A DNA stretch of 64,000 nt from Gracilariopsis chorda (GCA_003194525.1 NBIV01000040.1:1-64000), one strand, 5' to 3'; positions 24,110 to 37,609 are shown, numbered from the stretch's first letter. Numbers and translations: made by a program. The notes: a model not told the origin generated them from the sequence alone.

Positions 24110-25022
24110 TGTGGTGCAATCCCGGTGTGGGAAAGGCACCCAAGGCAGCTCGAAGCCTTGCTCTCTTGGAGAGGTAGGCCCAGCTGGGTAGAGCCCTCCG
24201 TGTCCCGTATGACGGGTGTAACTCCGTCGGAAGCCTGGATGTACCTCGGAGGTTTAGGGGTTAGAACGGGTCGGAACCACGGCTGGTCCGGAAGCAGCCT
24301 GCGGACAGGGGAACAAAAGAGGGAAAGGGACCACCCGACGGGGGCGTGCGGAAAGCGGGAACAGACCCCGGAGGGGGGTGCCGATACACACACACGAACA
24401 CGCACCGCGCGGCGGTTAGGGGATATGAGGGGAAGAGATGGTCTCACGGTCTCACGACACACGTCGGTAATATCAATACCCAAAACTGGGGCGGAGATAG
24501 GGCCTGTACGGGCGGTCACACCACAACAATGAATACCACGAGTGGTCACAACCCACTGGGTACGACGAGCACGGTCTCCTCAGTGGTGCGAGTCGGGTGA
24601 AACTACCGGGCAAGCGGTGTACCTCCGCGAGGAGTTAGACACTTCGCATGGCGAATAGAGTCAGAGCCGAACTCTTGTTACTTTTCTTGGTGAGCTCGCC
24701 GTCGTGCGGCCGATGCTCAAGTACTAGCTCAGTGCAGTACAGTAGGTAGTGCACTAGCCTAAGTAAAATTTACCCCTAAACTACACTAAAATAAGTAGCC
24801 GTTTTGGGCCTCCTGGCCGGGGCTGTAGCCACGTGTCCACCACCCTTGCCAGGCAAGTACCACAAAATATGAAAGTTCCCATAACCACCCTGGGTAACCC
24901 GACCGCTAATTAGCCCGGTAAACGGGGGCTAAAATTCATGCATCCCGCTTCATCGCTCGCCCCGAGTACACCTCAGATATGAGTTTCACCATCGCCCGTA
25001 CGCGGGAATGTATGGCACTACA
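24110..25022 (-). repeat. 5' LTR of Ty3 fossil 1
   Basis: The left boundary (TGTGGTGC at 24110) is set by alignment with the end of the 27105-28040 LTR and the primer-site-like sequence that follows it. The right boundary near 25022 is inferred from weaker similarity to the other LTR's start and the expected TG/CA ends. It contains no gene. Confidence 0.6.
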
Positions 25023-26553
25023 GCAACAGCCTTCCGGGGGACAGCGTCAGGGACAGCCTTGCGGGGAAACGCGGCATGATTCTTCCTGTCATCCATATCT
25101 GCATAGTGGCGAGGGTTAGCCTGGACGTTGTCCGAGCCGTAATCATACCAAAGGTAGCCTGGCGTGTTCGCCCAATCCACTTGGAGCACATAATCCAGCA
25201 GGGCTTCCACGTATTCCACGCCAATGGCCATTCCTCTCACCAGGTTCTGAATACGTAACCCACGGAGGTAGACAATCATCATCCGTGATAGACGCACGAG
25301 ACGACCCACCGTTCTAGGGCACGCGCTCTCATAAGTCTAGAATCGGTAATCGGCGGTGCCTATGTTGCAGCGGACGCCGTACCTGCCGGTATGTTAGAAG
25401 TCCATAAGGACGAAGACAGCCCACTGCATGGTGAAAACCTGCCAGTTGAGCCAGTTCCGACAGTCTGTTGGTTCATTGAGCATCTGACGAGAATGATACG
25501 CAGCCAATGAAGGAGTAGGAACCGTCGAGAGGTTGGAGAATTTCCAGAAGTCCTGAAATTTGACGTCCTGAAAGAATGGCAGCTTAAGGTATACTCCGTT
25601 TTGGTCGGTGGGCTCCATATCGTGAAAATCTACCTGCTGCCAGCAGCACAGGTACCCGAAGTTCATTCGCATCCTACCTTCAGGTTCCGGTAGTTCGTTC
25701 CAGTAGAGGTGGCCTTTGACCCAATATAGCTGATCATAAGGCGGAGGGAAAGACATGACACCCAATAGGTTGTGCCCCGACGGCGGGAATTGAACCATCG
25801 GATCGACGAAGTTGTCGTATAGCTCACGGAGAAGCATGTTCGACCAACGTTGGTAATGTTCCTCCCGCAGGCTTCGCAAGTACGGAATGTCCGTCGTCAA
25901 TTCATCATAGCATTCCAGTACGGTCTTCCTATCCACTGGAAAATGCAGCCACTTCTGGTACCACGCTACATGATGCGACCTCTTGGGATCTCGGTGAGTT
26001 TCGGGAATAGCTGCGAACTGACGGACATGGAAGTAAGACCCTTGGCGATCCAGATACGTGCAGACCGGGAACTGCATCCCAGAATACCGATGGCTACCGC
26101 GCTGGCGACCAGCGGTCTGGTCATAGCGATCCCCCGGACGGGAAGTGCCCTGAGCGTAATCGCCATTCGCCATAGGGGGAGTACTTTCGGAGGCAAACAA
26201 GAGATCGGAGGGAGATGCTGCAAAGACCTCCGGCGGTAGGCGAAGAAGAACGCCCCTGCTGGTACCATCAAAGAGCGAGATTCCTTTGGACCTCTTAAGT
26301 ACTCACGCGGAAGAGTTGGAGCCGACTGAAGGCAACGGACACGCGTGTCGAATCTACGGAATGGGACTAATCGAATGAAACCAATGCCCATGGAAATCTG
26401 AACAGGCGCGACTAGCGTAGCCCCGAAGCGCCGTGCAACACACCCAATGCGATAACAAGAGTAAGCAAGACGCCCCCGGACCCACGGCGCACGAACACGA
26501 ATGCCTACAATCAAGGAGAAGGCCTGTACATCCGCCTCATTTGGTGTTAACAC
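25023..26553 (-). pseudogene. Unrecognised accessory-protein region beside Ty3 fossil 1
   Basis: A minus-strand open region; the longest piece with an ATG is 25394-26173 (about 259 residues). It is rich in Trp, Tyr, Phe and Pro. By eye it resembles the antisense region 35700-37528 inside Ty3 fossil 2 (both share a stretch around an LPPYLRQI / IVYLRGLRI segment followed by VDQVNW / VDWANT). It therefore probably derives from the same LTR-element family. Here it lies upstream of the fossil 1 LTR and may be a remnant of another copy. No known domain is recognised. It is a fossil and is broken. Confidence 0.5.
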
Positions 26554-27104
26554 CTCTGTCTAATCCAGTCGCTGAGCCAATACCTATGGGGGAGCCTGAA
26601 CTTTACGCCGCACCGCGGACGGCCGCCCTAACCAATCCGGCGCTACGTCACCTAATGGGAGAGCAAGACAGGCGCTCACAAAGCATTCTGCGGCGCTGGT
26701 GGGCAAGCTTCTTAGGGGAAGATTGCAATAGTCGTCGTACGGCCCAAAAGAACTGACATGGGCTCAGCCAGCTGGCAAATTCTCCGGAAGAACTGCATTG
26801 AGCCACACCATGCTCTACTAACGGGGAAAGGACGCGCTGTACGCCACCGTCACATTAGCAATGGTCCCCCAACTGGATGGACAGACCCAAAGAGGTGCCT
26901 TTACGTCACGGTGCGCCTCTGTACGCCCCCCCCCGAGTGTCAAAGTGATGCTTTTCTTTAGGAAGAAGTGACAAATTTGAAATAGTCTCTGGGCGCCTTA
27001 ACTGGCAGATTCCTCCTGTGTTGCCTGTTTTGCGCTGCGCAAGACGCTCCCATTGGTTGCGCTCTTGTCAGCACCCCCATCGCATCTCCATTGAAGAATG
27101 AACG
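26554..27104. other. Spacer without recognisable gene
   Basis: About 550 bp between the accessory-protein region and the LTR at 27105. A short plus-strand open stretch (26433-26756) overlaps its start but shows no recognisable family. Nothing else is seen. Confidence 0.5.
27100..27104. repeat. Target-site duplication GAACG (left)
   Basis: GAACG directly precedes the 5' LTR and recurs at 38497-38501 directly after the 3' LTR. Five bp is normal for Ty3 integrases. Confidence 0.85.
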
Positions 27105-28040
27105 TGTCGGGCAACGCGAAATACGGGGAAATCGCGATGATGTTACTCATAGGAGTGTAACGCAGTTACCGTGACGGCTCTACTGTTTATGAGTTGTACC
27201 CGTACGAGTTGATGGCAATGGGATGGTTTACTGTGTGAACATTCGCCTAGGAAGGTAGGAATCTAGAATGGGAAGCAGCATGGGTGGACGCGTGTGCGCG
27301 TGTGTGACAGCAACATGCTGTAGTGTTATGTTTTAATTGGGTTGACCCTTCAGGGTGCCTGACAGTGGCCTGGTCACGTGTGTGGACTTGAAAACGTGTG
27401 ACCTATTGTTGTTAATTATGAAATTCTATTTGGTAGTGTAACTACTTAGGTGAGCATGACCTCGTCGTCACGAGCACTAAGTAAAGCTAACCCAAGATTT
27501 CGGTCATTCATAACTGTTCAGTTTGACCTGGGGTATCGGGCTCTGGATTGTGACGCCATTGCGCCATGTACAAGTCCTCGCAAAAGGGCACCGCATTCGG
27601 GTCGCTCAATTAAACCGCTCGGTAAGCATACAGATAATCTGTGTTATAATTGTCGTGTGACATTTATGTACCGCGTGGTACTGGTATCCCCTATTTATTG
27701 GGTACTTTGTCCGCTACATTTCGTGAATGTGCACCCTCCGTCGGGTCTGTTTCTGCTTTCCGCACGACTCACCGGGTGGTTTTTCTCCGTCCTCGGAAGG
27801 CACCCTTCACCGGGTATATTGTAAACCGCCGCTTCGTATGGCGCACCGGTCTCTGTTTTTACCGACTTTCTGGCTCCGGTTCAAATTTTTTTAACCACCT
27901 CTGTGGTCAATCCGAAATACCTACGGAGTTACGCCCGTACTACAAATATATAGAGGGCTCTGTCACAGGGTCTACGTCCACAGGGAGCAAGGCCCCGGAC
28001 ACCTTGAGTGTGATACCCAACCTTCGGGTTTTGCACTACA
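27105..28040 (+). repeat. 5' LTR of Ty3 fossil 2
   Basis: 936 bp, starting TGTCGGGCAACGCG and ending CACTACA. It aligns along its length with 37610-38496. It is followed directly by AGTGGTGTCCTGACCTAG, the likely primer-binding region. Confidence 0.93.
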
Positions 28041-28282
28041 AGTGGTGTCCTGACCTAGAAAGGTTAAACTGTGCGTGGTTACTTCAACGCAGAAACCATA
28101 ATTGGTTCACTTCGAAGAAAGAAGACTCACGTTGAAGTCGAAGAACTGGTGATCAGTTGGACCATCGTGTGGTGTTTGAGTGATCTTGGTGAAGATTTGT
28201 TTGGTATTTTGTGCTCCATTCTTCTTATATGTTGCAACTGACGTCTTCAGTACTCTGAGTGAATTGGCTGGCCAGTTGAGAG

Positions 28283-30340
28283 ATGCCACCACCCTCTAAG
28301 GGTTCTCGTGCAGGATCGTCAGGCATTCCTCAGTCTGCTGTACCGCGTTCGCGTGGTTCTACTGTCGAGAATTTACCTACTGATGAGGTCGTTCCGGATG
28401 TTCAGAGAGCACCGTCTGTTGCTTCAGGTGAGCGAGAAGTCGCAATGGTTCATCAAACTGTGGTTGGGACACTGTCAGCGGTTACTCCGGGTCACAATGT
28501 TGCTTCAGAGTAGTCTCGGCTCAAGTGTCGCCTGGACATCGCTGCTGCGACACATGTGGAACTCTTGCAGAGTGTAACCGAGCTTAGGCGTAAGGTTGAA
28601 GACTTCCAGGTTGAGGATGTCTCTAACGATGTACGTCGTTTGTGACAGGACTTGAATTTCATTTTGGAACATCTTGGTACACCCGAGTCTTTTATGAGGG
28701 GCTATCAGATATTTAAAGATGAAATTCGTGAAGCGACAGTCCGAATTCACTCGCTTCTGGATATTCTTGAAGAAACAATCCGTATGGATGAAGCCGTAAA
28801 CGCACGTGCTCAAGAAGAAGATGCATCGGTTGGTTCTACTCACAGCTCGTGCGAATGAAGTCAGCGTAAATCCAAAAAGGGAGTTTGCATCCATTCGGAC
28901 TCATCAGGTTCAGAATCTGACGGTCACTCGAGTGATTCCTTTTCGGATTCTTCGATTTCCGATATCGATCATGGGAGATCTCGCACGAAACGTTCTAAGG
29001 CCACGTACCACACTCAGGGAGGTTTTTCGCTCTCGCGAGAAGGGACGGCGCCACCTTTCGGCTTAAAGGGCTGAGGCTGACGAATCCTCTTTTCAAGAAA
29101 CTGTTAACGTATTGATATTATCGCCTTAACGATTCATCGAATGTTCGATCGTCATGAGGAACCGTAAAAGTCAGAGACTATATCAAAAGAATGAGTCTCA
29201 TCCTACGGAAACGTTTTCATGGTGAAGAATCATTCTTGATTTTTGAAGTCCTCGCCAAGTTCTTTCAGGTGTATAATATATTAGGGATGAGTGAAACACA
29301 AGCGTATTTCGCACTACCGTAGTTTATGGCTGGTATGGCTGAAGAATAGTTCAATTCCGTTCGTGGATCTTCCCGCGCATCGGAGGGTGGCGTAACCTGT
29401 TTGCCAGAAGCGGTTCAATAGCTTCTCAGGTCCTTCGCAACTGTGGTTGCTATACAGCATATGATAATGGCTTTGCGCGATACAAGGTAGAGGCCTGGAG
29501 AGACCGAAATGGTTTATTTGTCGCGTTTGAATAACGCGTTTCGCCGTTGTGGTAACGTGTATTCTGCCCAGGAACGCTGCACCATGATGGTTGATGGTAT
29601 TGATGCTCCTTTCAGAGCTTTGGGTGTTCCCCATCGCGAAGAGAAACAGAGAGTTACCTACCTCTAAATGGTTTAATTTGCCAAAACCATGGGAGATACT
29701 TCTCGTGCTCGACATCAATCGAAAACTAAACCGCCAAGAGCTCTTCAAGTAGCAAGATCATCCTCGTTATCGCTATTGTGAGGTGGAACCGCAACCGGTG
29801 GTAACGACAACATCCATTTTGCTGGAAGTGACCCAGAGTTGTAGGGAAACACGGATCCCCCGTCAACACCGACTCCGACCACGGATGGAGACCCTGCGTG
29901 TCATGGAGGCCTTCGAGTTCTGGCCGCTCCGCTTGCTTATGCAAACAACGGTACGCGTCACACCTATTCGGGTTGGAAGGACACAACACAAAGTCGGGTG
30001 GACAATCGACCATCCAATGCTTGAGCCCAGCTGATATGTTTTATCTGCTACCTACATGGTCATGTTGCACCCAAATGCACATTCCCCATGCCTGACGGGT
30101 TGATGATCATTGCACAGTACGAAGCCTTCACGCCTCAGCAGAAGACTCGTGTTAGGAGTGCGTCATAAGAGCAGCAGGAGTTCCTGCAAGCATACCTGCA
30201 TCAGATGTCAGCAGACGATGCCGTCCGAGCACCTATCCTTGGTAACCAGGTTGAAGACGGAGTACCTGCAATTGGGGTTCAATCAAGATCCCCCGAAGTA
30301 GTCCAGCTACCGAAGCCGATGCAACCCGCTTCGAAAAATT
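28283..30340 (+). pseudogene. gag region of Ty3 fossil 2
   Basis: Starts at an ATG about 240 bp after the LTR. It has the same kind of Ser/Pro/Arg-rich N terminus and gag core as fossil 1, ending in a degenerate knuckle region. It is a fossil and is broken. Confidence 0.75.
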
Positions 30341-30599
30341 AATCTCGTGAGTTTCCCCTTTGGGAGGGGCGTGTTCGGAGCCGAAGTTGAAGACGCCCGA
30401 GGCGGAACAGCTTCGCTCCCCAGGTGTTAAAATCCTTACACTGATGATGGCTGAAACAGACGTTGAATCAGACCAATTAATGGTTGTACGTCGACCGTAG
30501 GTACGCTCCCGTAATCTCTTTGTCCTGGAAAGAGTCCTGGTGATTGCAAAGAGAAACTAAAACGTTTATGCCGACCTTGGCCTCTGCTACCAGGTCAAG

Positions 30600-31450
30600 G
30601 TTCGACAGTTGTATGTTCTTGATAATGGAGCAGCCCCCAAATTAATGCACGCAGATTTGGTACCACCGAAACTTCGCGGTAACATTCGATTTGGACCCAC
30701 GATGGATATCGCCGACGCAAATAACAACCCTCTGACGACCAGTGGTTATATATCAATTCTGGTTAGATTAGGAACCTGTCTGGTACAACTGAACTTCGTT
30801 GTATGTGAAAAGCTCGCAGCACCAGTAATACTCGGTTGTGATTTATGTGATCTCTTTGTTGAAGCTATTCGCCCTCGTGCGAAAACAGTGGAGAGTGAAA
30901 ACGGATCCACCCTACCGATTGTACAGAAACCGTTAAACCGCGCTACGCGAAAGCGCGTTCCGATACCCGGCGCACAGGAGGTTACCGATACCAATCCCGT
31001 TTCCACGAAGCTTCGTATATGCAAGTCCGTTGCAATACTACCGGAGTCACAGACCTGGCTGTCAGTTGTTACCATCCAGCATGGTGTGCACGTCATTCAA
31101 TCGTTAGCTTCACTTCACGACAATCGTCAACTCGCATTTGCGAATGGTGTTGTCTCGGTTGAACCCGACAAACCTTTTCAGGTCTTGGTTTCTAACTTTG
31201 GCTAAACCACCCAGTGGTTAGTTAAAAACCAAGTACTTGGTTCCATTCTTCTGCAATCGGCAGCAATCGTTTCGACAAAGTTACCTGTTTCTGAGGTTTT
31301 TGGTATCGCAGAAACTAAGGAGGGAGAGAGTGTTGACGAAGACAAAATCGCGCAAGCGAAGACGGAATACTCGGATTCAGTACCAATGGAATCCGGAAAG
31401 GATATTTCACCGCCAGGTTGTGAACAGAAGGACCCTGTCGAGGAGTTGTA
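30600..31450 (+). pseudogene. protease region of Ty3 fossil 2
   Basis: Contains the retropepsin-like motif LDNGAAP and the downstream segment VILGCDLCDLFVEAIRP, which matches fossil 1 closely. It is a fossil. Confidence 0.75.
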
Positions 31451-31454
31451 AAAC

Positions 31455-32660
31455 TTGGATTTAAGTCATGTACCTGGGACACATCGTGAAAGATTTCGAG
31501 ATACGCTGCGGGAGTTTACATCCATGTGGGATGGCTCCCCCGGAAAAATAGGAATAAAGGAACACCGTATTGATATCCTTCCAGAAACAAGGCCAATTGC
31601 ACAACACCCATATCAGGCAGGGCCCAAAGCTCGGGAAGAAGAGAAATCTAAAGTCGAGAAGATGCTATGCGCTGGCGTGATAGAGCCTGCTCAGTCGTCA
31701 TGGGCTTCACCAGTCGTGTTGGTTCTGAAACCCAATGGATCTTGGATGTTCTGTATTGATTACCGACGTCTTAATGCAGTTACTGGCAAAGACGTTTATC
31801 CAATTCATCGCATGGACGAATATCTCGACTCCCTTGGAAGTGCTACGCTGTTCACCGACTTAGACGCCAATTGGGGTTATTGGCAGGTTCCAATCCGAGA
31901 GGATGAACGCGATAAAACCGCATTTGTGTGTCACCAAGGATTTTCCTGGTTCAAATGCATGCCATTCGGGCTTACTAATGCACCCGCTACGTTTCAACGT
32001 GCTATCGATATATTGTTAGCTCGATTCAAGTGGGATCCCTGCTTGGTATACCTGGAAGATATCATCTTGTTTTAACATAACGCGGATGAACACTTAACCC
32101 ATGTACGCAACGTCATGCGTGTACTGCGCGATGCAGGAATAACTCTTATGTTGAATAAATATGAGCACTTTGCAGATTCTGTGAAATACCTCGGACATAT
32201 CATTCGTCCTGCTCAACTCTCTGTGTGTGAAGTTCGAGGTAAATCGCTTAAGAATGCGAAGCATCCGGTAACGCAGACGGAACTAAGATCCTTCCATGGG
32301 TTGTGTACCGTACACCGACGTTTCGTTCTCGGTTTTGCGAACATCGCAACTCCCCTTAACAGTCTCCTAACCAAGGGACAACCGGTGAACTTTTTACTTC
32401 TTAGTGAAGCAGAATCTACTGCTTTCTCCAAGTTTGGGGATGCTATTACCTCACCACCAATCTTAGAGTTTACCATACTTGGGTTCCTCTATGAAATAGA
32501 TACTGATGCCAGTGATAAATAGGTTGTTTGTGCACTATTTCAGATCACAGAAGTCGGTGTGAGAAATTCCGTCGGATACTGGTCGAGAAGTTTAAACGTT
32601 CACGAACGTAACTACTCGTTTTCTGAGAAACAGTGTCTTGCCATTGTATGGAAATAGACA
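31455..32660 (+). pseudogene. reverse transcriptase and RNase H region of Ty3 fossil 2
   Basis: RT is recognised by FCIDYRRLNAVT, FTDLDANWGYWQV and the FGLTNAPATFQ segments. RNase H is recognised by the EIDTDASDK and YWSRSLNVHERNYSFSEKQC segments. It is a fossil and is broken. Confidence 0.85.
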
Positions 32661-33179
32661 ACGCTCTGACCCTACCCTATGGGTACTCAAGTAAAGGTAT
32701 ATACGGATCAAGCGTGTGTCTGCTGGCTTTTGGAGATCACCGAACCTTCTGGTTGCTTGATGCGTTAACACTTACGCCTATCGGAGTTTGATTCGATATC
32801 CTATACAAGAAAGGATCCTCTAATGCTCACGCCGATGCGTTATCCGACTGGGAAGTAATGCGGAGTCAAAACCAACAGCAGATCTGGATTTACCATGCTT
32901 CATGGTTGGGAACCTACATGGAAGTGCTGAAATCCTTTCGGATGATGTATGTGACGACATACTGTCTACCCAATGCTCGGAACCACCGGCTGGTTCATTT
33001 GTATCTACTGCTCCGGAGGAGGTGATCCGTGAACAGCACTTGGGTTCGTCCTGCACGCAGATTCGAGCACCTCTCAATGGAGGAGATCGAATACCGTTAG
33101 TGGTGAATGATTAGGGCTATCTTGTTAGATATAATTGGAGAGCTTATTCGAACACCTCGAGAACACAAAATTCTTACTT

Positions 33180-34100
33180 GTCATAACCGATAGGTTTTAA
33201 ACTGGTACGAAAAGTGCCGTGGAAACGGATTACCGCTAGTGCAGTGTCACAAGCTTCTGTCACTCACTGGGTCTTCGTATTCGGTCTGCCCGTCACTCTA
33301 CTCTCAAATAACGGAAGCCAGTTCACTTCTAAGTTTTTCCAGGATGTCTTTCGAATGTTGAAGATCAAGAACTTGTCCACAAAGATCTATCACCCCCAAA
33401 GAAATGGGCAGGTAGAACGATTCAATCGTACAGTGCTTAATTCATTAAGATCCTATGTGGCGGATCACCCCAAGGAATGGGAATTATATACCGATGCTAT
33501 CACGTATGCCTACAATATCAAGGCTCATCGAGTTACTTCGCTTTCTCATTTTGAGCTGGTCTTGTCCCATATCCCACCACCCGTGGCTATTCAGGCACAA
33601 CCGACTCTCTCGAAGTACCCTTCGCCAGGTTTATACCATAAATCTTGGAAACGATGGCTAACAACGATAGTACCGATGGCTCGAAAAGCTATGAAAAAAG
33701 CTCAGGACATGTACAAACGCAATTTTGATAACCAAGTTCGTACACTTTTCCAAAGGTTTCTACAAATGACTTTGTATTCGTACGCAAAGAGTACTATAAT
33801 CCTGAGAAAGAACGTGGTCAAAAGCTCTCCCCAATTGTGGATGGACCCTATCGAGTGCTATCTGCTGATGCAAACACAGTTGTGTTGGATATTAAGAATC
33901 AACACGAACGGATATCACAAGATCGCGTCACCCACGCTCCTAATCCTAAAATGGAAGTGTTTATCGCTCCTGCAACGCTTTCAGAGGTATCCCAATCGGA
34001 TGAAGCGCACCGTACGGATTCTACGTCCTCGCGCTCTGCGATTCGTCCCTCACCGGACCGCATTTTATCCGATCTACCATTGCAATCGGATTCTCAACTA
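33180..34100 (+). pseudogene. integrase region of Ty3 fossil 2
   Basis: The catalytic core is recognised by the NNGSQFTSKFF and YHPQRNGQVERFNR segments typical of Ty3 integrases. It is a fossil and is broken. Confidence 0.85.
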
Positions 34101-35153
34101 GTTGAATCTCGTGGTACACAACCGAATAATACGCAGGTACTCCCTCGAGTTACAAACCCATCTGAGGTTCTTTCTACTCCCCCAGCTCCGGCTAAGAAGG
34201 GGAAGGGTGCTGGTGAAATTGCTGTCGATGTATCGCCGTCACTGGGAAGTCCGCTGGCTACATCTCGTTGCAACGCTGCGTTGGCTCCAGAGGGAGGACC
34301 TTCTACTAAGGAACAGAACCTTCGAGGTATAAGAGACGCTACGTCTCATCTCAAAGAGAGAAACGTCAGTAAGGATCAGACTACCCCATTACGGGAAGAC
34401 GCTACTGGTAATACCAATGCTTTGGTTGAACCGTCATCTTCAACGAAGAAGAACAATCTCACTCGCAAAGTTTTGAAACCCAGCGAGAAGACGGTCTCTG
34501 CAGGCCCATATGGGGCTTCATAAGGCGATTGCAACCTAAGTTGGTCGATGTCGTGGTGTATAGAAGAACGAAGCTCCGTGAAATTACTGAAGTCAATTCT
34601 GAGAACTTTTGGGCACAAGGCATACCGTCATTGGTGAAATTGGACGCATTGGCCTACGCCATGACAGCTTTCCTGTGGGCAAATACAGAGAACCGGGTTA
34701 CATTGCCAAAGAACGCCAACGCGTGTGCACACGCTCCTTGGCGACCGTTCGAAAACACGACACCATTTGGTGACGCACAGTAATCTTGTGGCTCTCGTGG
34801 GCCTGACCCAAACGAACCAGATGTTGGAAAAAGCACAGTGTTCGGTGAACTGCAATCCTGGCGCAGTGAGTGCAGTGTGTGAGTGTCTCTGTAGCAACGG
34901 TACATCCGCATGGATAAGGAGAACTTCCCGAATCCCCGAGGCCACCGTTCCGCTGGTATTCGCTCATGAAGAACGTTCTTTAGCTCGTTGTACTCATGAG
35001 AGTGAAGAATTTCAGAGGAACTTCCCGGACCGCCGTTTGGGCGTCTATGAAGTAAGTTGTCATATCGTCGCCGCGACGACGAAGTTGTGAAGATTTCCCC
35101 GCCCCCAAGAGGGTTAGTATCGCCCCTGGCGGCGTCCCAAGCCCTAATTTGGG

Positions 35154-35492
35154 TTGCAAAAGGGACACCAGCCCACGGTACGCGTCATGGTGTTGGAGAA
35201 CACAGAAGTGTACTCACAGGACTTCGTCGAGGAACGTATCGTACGTCATGAAACCCGCAATGGATTACTGCAGTATCTCATCCGTTGGTATGGATATAAA
35301 CCCGAGGAGGATGAATGGGAACCTATAGAGCACCTCCCAAGCTCGAAGATTGTATCTTATCACCGTAGTACCCGGTCGGCTCTCCCATCTACCTTGGATA
35401 ATGCAAGTTGGATAACTAAACTTGGTGAGATCGCGCAGGAAGTTGATACTACCGCGACGAAGTATGTGAAGGGACTCGAGGAGAATGATTAG
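35154..35492 (+). pseudogene. chromodomain at the integrase C terminus, Ty3 fossil 2
   Basis: The segment YLIRWYGYKPEEDEWEP with flanking residues is a classic chromodomain (aromatic cage region), which in chromoviruses steers integration to marked chromatin. It is a fossil. Confidence 0.85.
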
Positions 35493-35699
35493 TTGAGAAC
35501 TCTGATAGAAGTGGAGGTTCCAGGATTTTTCCCCTTTACTCACCGAACTGACAGTTACACCGAATTAACGGTTTATGAAGATATGCATCATGGTTATGAA
35601 GTAAACGAACAAGAAGAAGTGTAAAGTAAGAAGTAGAAGAAGAAGTATGAAGACACAAGTTTATTTAATCTGTGTTCAGAAGATCTATCACCAGGTGAT

Positions 35700-37528
35700 C
35701 AAGTACCGCTAGGTTGCTACACTCCCGATGAGGGACCGGCACCACCTTGATTTGACGCTCTTGGCGTATGCTGCCCTGCGAACGCTAGCAGGTGGCTCAC
35801 GTCATTCATACCAGGAGGAACTGGGATACCCAGATTCAACAGGTTAGCCAGCAATGCCACAACTTCTGTGGATACCGCAGTTGGCGGTGGAGCTCTCTGC
35901 TGAGTTCCCAGATTCTAACCGGATGGTGCCACGGCTCCTGTAGCGGATGCTTCAGCAACGCTGCCACCCGAATAGTTCAAACCTGAACTGGCATCAGCGC
36001 CACCCAGCGTGTTCGCTTCATCATCCAACATCGGGTCGTCGAGGTCAACCAGAGCATGGTAATCATCATTGAAGACGAACCCAGTGGGGTGATCCTCAGG
36101 AATCACGGGTGGGGCGTTGCTTAACTTAAACGCTTGAGCACGCGCCGTCTCAAACCCTTCGTACGGGTCGTAATAGATGAAATCCCCAGCTCCTGAATGC
36201 TGGCGATCCGGAAACCGGTCATAGAGAGAACGGTTACCCGTCGCACGATTACCGTACGACACGGTGCTCCAGTTAACCTGATCAACCACATCTAGGATGT
36301 AATACAGTTCATCCACGTTCTCTTCGGAACCGAGAACGGTGTGGAGATTCAGTGTTCGCATTATCTGTCGGAGGTACGGAGGTAGGAAAGAAAACCTACA
36401 ATGGTCATATGCTTCCAAAAGGGTGAAAACTGCAACGCAGGCAGCCCACTCGGCGAGTAACAACGACCAGTATCCAGACCTCGGATTGACGATCATGCGG
36501 GACGCCACGTACGTAAGACATTGAGGGAGTTCCGGGTAACACCCTTTGGGTACTTCAACCTGAGACCACCAAGTTGCTAAGGGCACGAACCGCCCGTCGA
36601 AAGCCTGCGGCTGGTATCGTTCTGTTTCGATGTTCAAGTATGGGATCAAGTATCCGTGACGGGATCGAGCTTTCCGCTCAAACCGGATATAATTAGTGAA
36701 CCTGTCGAGTGTAACGGCTTGCTGTAGGTATCTGAACTCGACTCGGAGGAGGGGCCGTGCCTAGCAGAGCATATCGGGTTCGATAGGAACGATACTCCCG
36801 ATAAGCACCGCAGGGTCGAATGCAGCCAGTCGGTCTCCGTACGAGATTTCACCGTAGGTTCGGTATCTTGATACGTCGAATCTATACCGGTACGGTACCA
36901 GGCTCGCATTCCGCGCACGGCTTAGCCGGTTGTATGCAAGCTTTGTCATCTCTTCACGGGCCTTGTCTAAGGTTTCTTATTTGTGGTCATGGATCCTCAA
37001 CAGATGCCGATCGATCGCTATGTGACCTATCGCATCGGGGGATTCGACTATGCCAATAGGTAACCCACCAAGTAAGAGACCATTGGTAAGGTAGGAAGAG
37101 ATCCACGCGTGATTTTGAACCGCTTCGAGGTGAAACCACGGTGATCTCGAGAAAAGATAACTATCCAGCAGGGGATTGCGTACGGGGAGCGTATCATTTG
37201 GCACCCAACCAGAAGCATTGGTCGTCACAGGCGTTGGTTCTTCTGAATTACAGGCCACGGCACGGGGCTCCAATGTGGGACCCTTCGATTGTTGTGGCAA
37301 CAGAGCCCAAGGAAGACCAGTAATCTGGTGTAAGCTAGCCGGCGGAGGTTGAGAAAGACCAGCAGAGCTGGAGGTACCCAGGAGAGGGTTGGACGGAAAG
37401 TTCGTTGGCATCCTCGGAGGAGTTGGTAGTTGGTATTCCAAAGTATTGCCCGAGTTCAAGTTTGACGTTTCGGACATCTGGCGTATATCGCCTGATTTGC
37501 AAGGAACCGGAATGTCGGAGGAACTCAC
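35700..37528 (-). pseudogene. Antisense accessory region inside Ty3 fossil 2
   Basis: A stretch of about 1.8 kb between the chromodomain and the 3' LTR is open on the minus strand, opposite to gag-pol, in more than one frame. The protein-like sequence is rich in Pro, Trp, Tyr and Leu and has no recognised domain. It resembles the region at 25023-26553. Extra antisense reading frames near the 3' LTR are known in some large plant Ty3 elements. It is a fossil and is broken. Confidence 0.55.
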
Positions 37529-37609
37529 CGTGAGTCTGTTACTTAAGCAATTCGCCGCCTGCGACTTTCGCTAAAAGAACGCGGGAACCCTCGGCTAAGG
37601 AAGGGGAGA

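Larger units (their letters stand above)
20539..25022 (-). mobile_element. Ty3-type LTR retrotransposon fossil 1 (5' part)
   Basis: A minus-strand Ty3 element seen from its 5' LTR (right) to the start of the reverse transcriptase (left), where it is cut off against the satellite array. Parts are the LTR 24110-25022, gag 21918-23960 and protease to early RT 20539-21915. It is broken: the 3' part, including most of RT, RNase H, integrase and the second LTR, is absent here, and there are also a few internal breaks. It is a relative of the element at 27105-38496, with shared gag start, protease, RT and primer-site region. With only one LTR its age cannot be measured from the window, but it predates the satellite junction. 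Confidence 0.85.
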
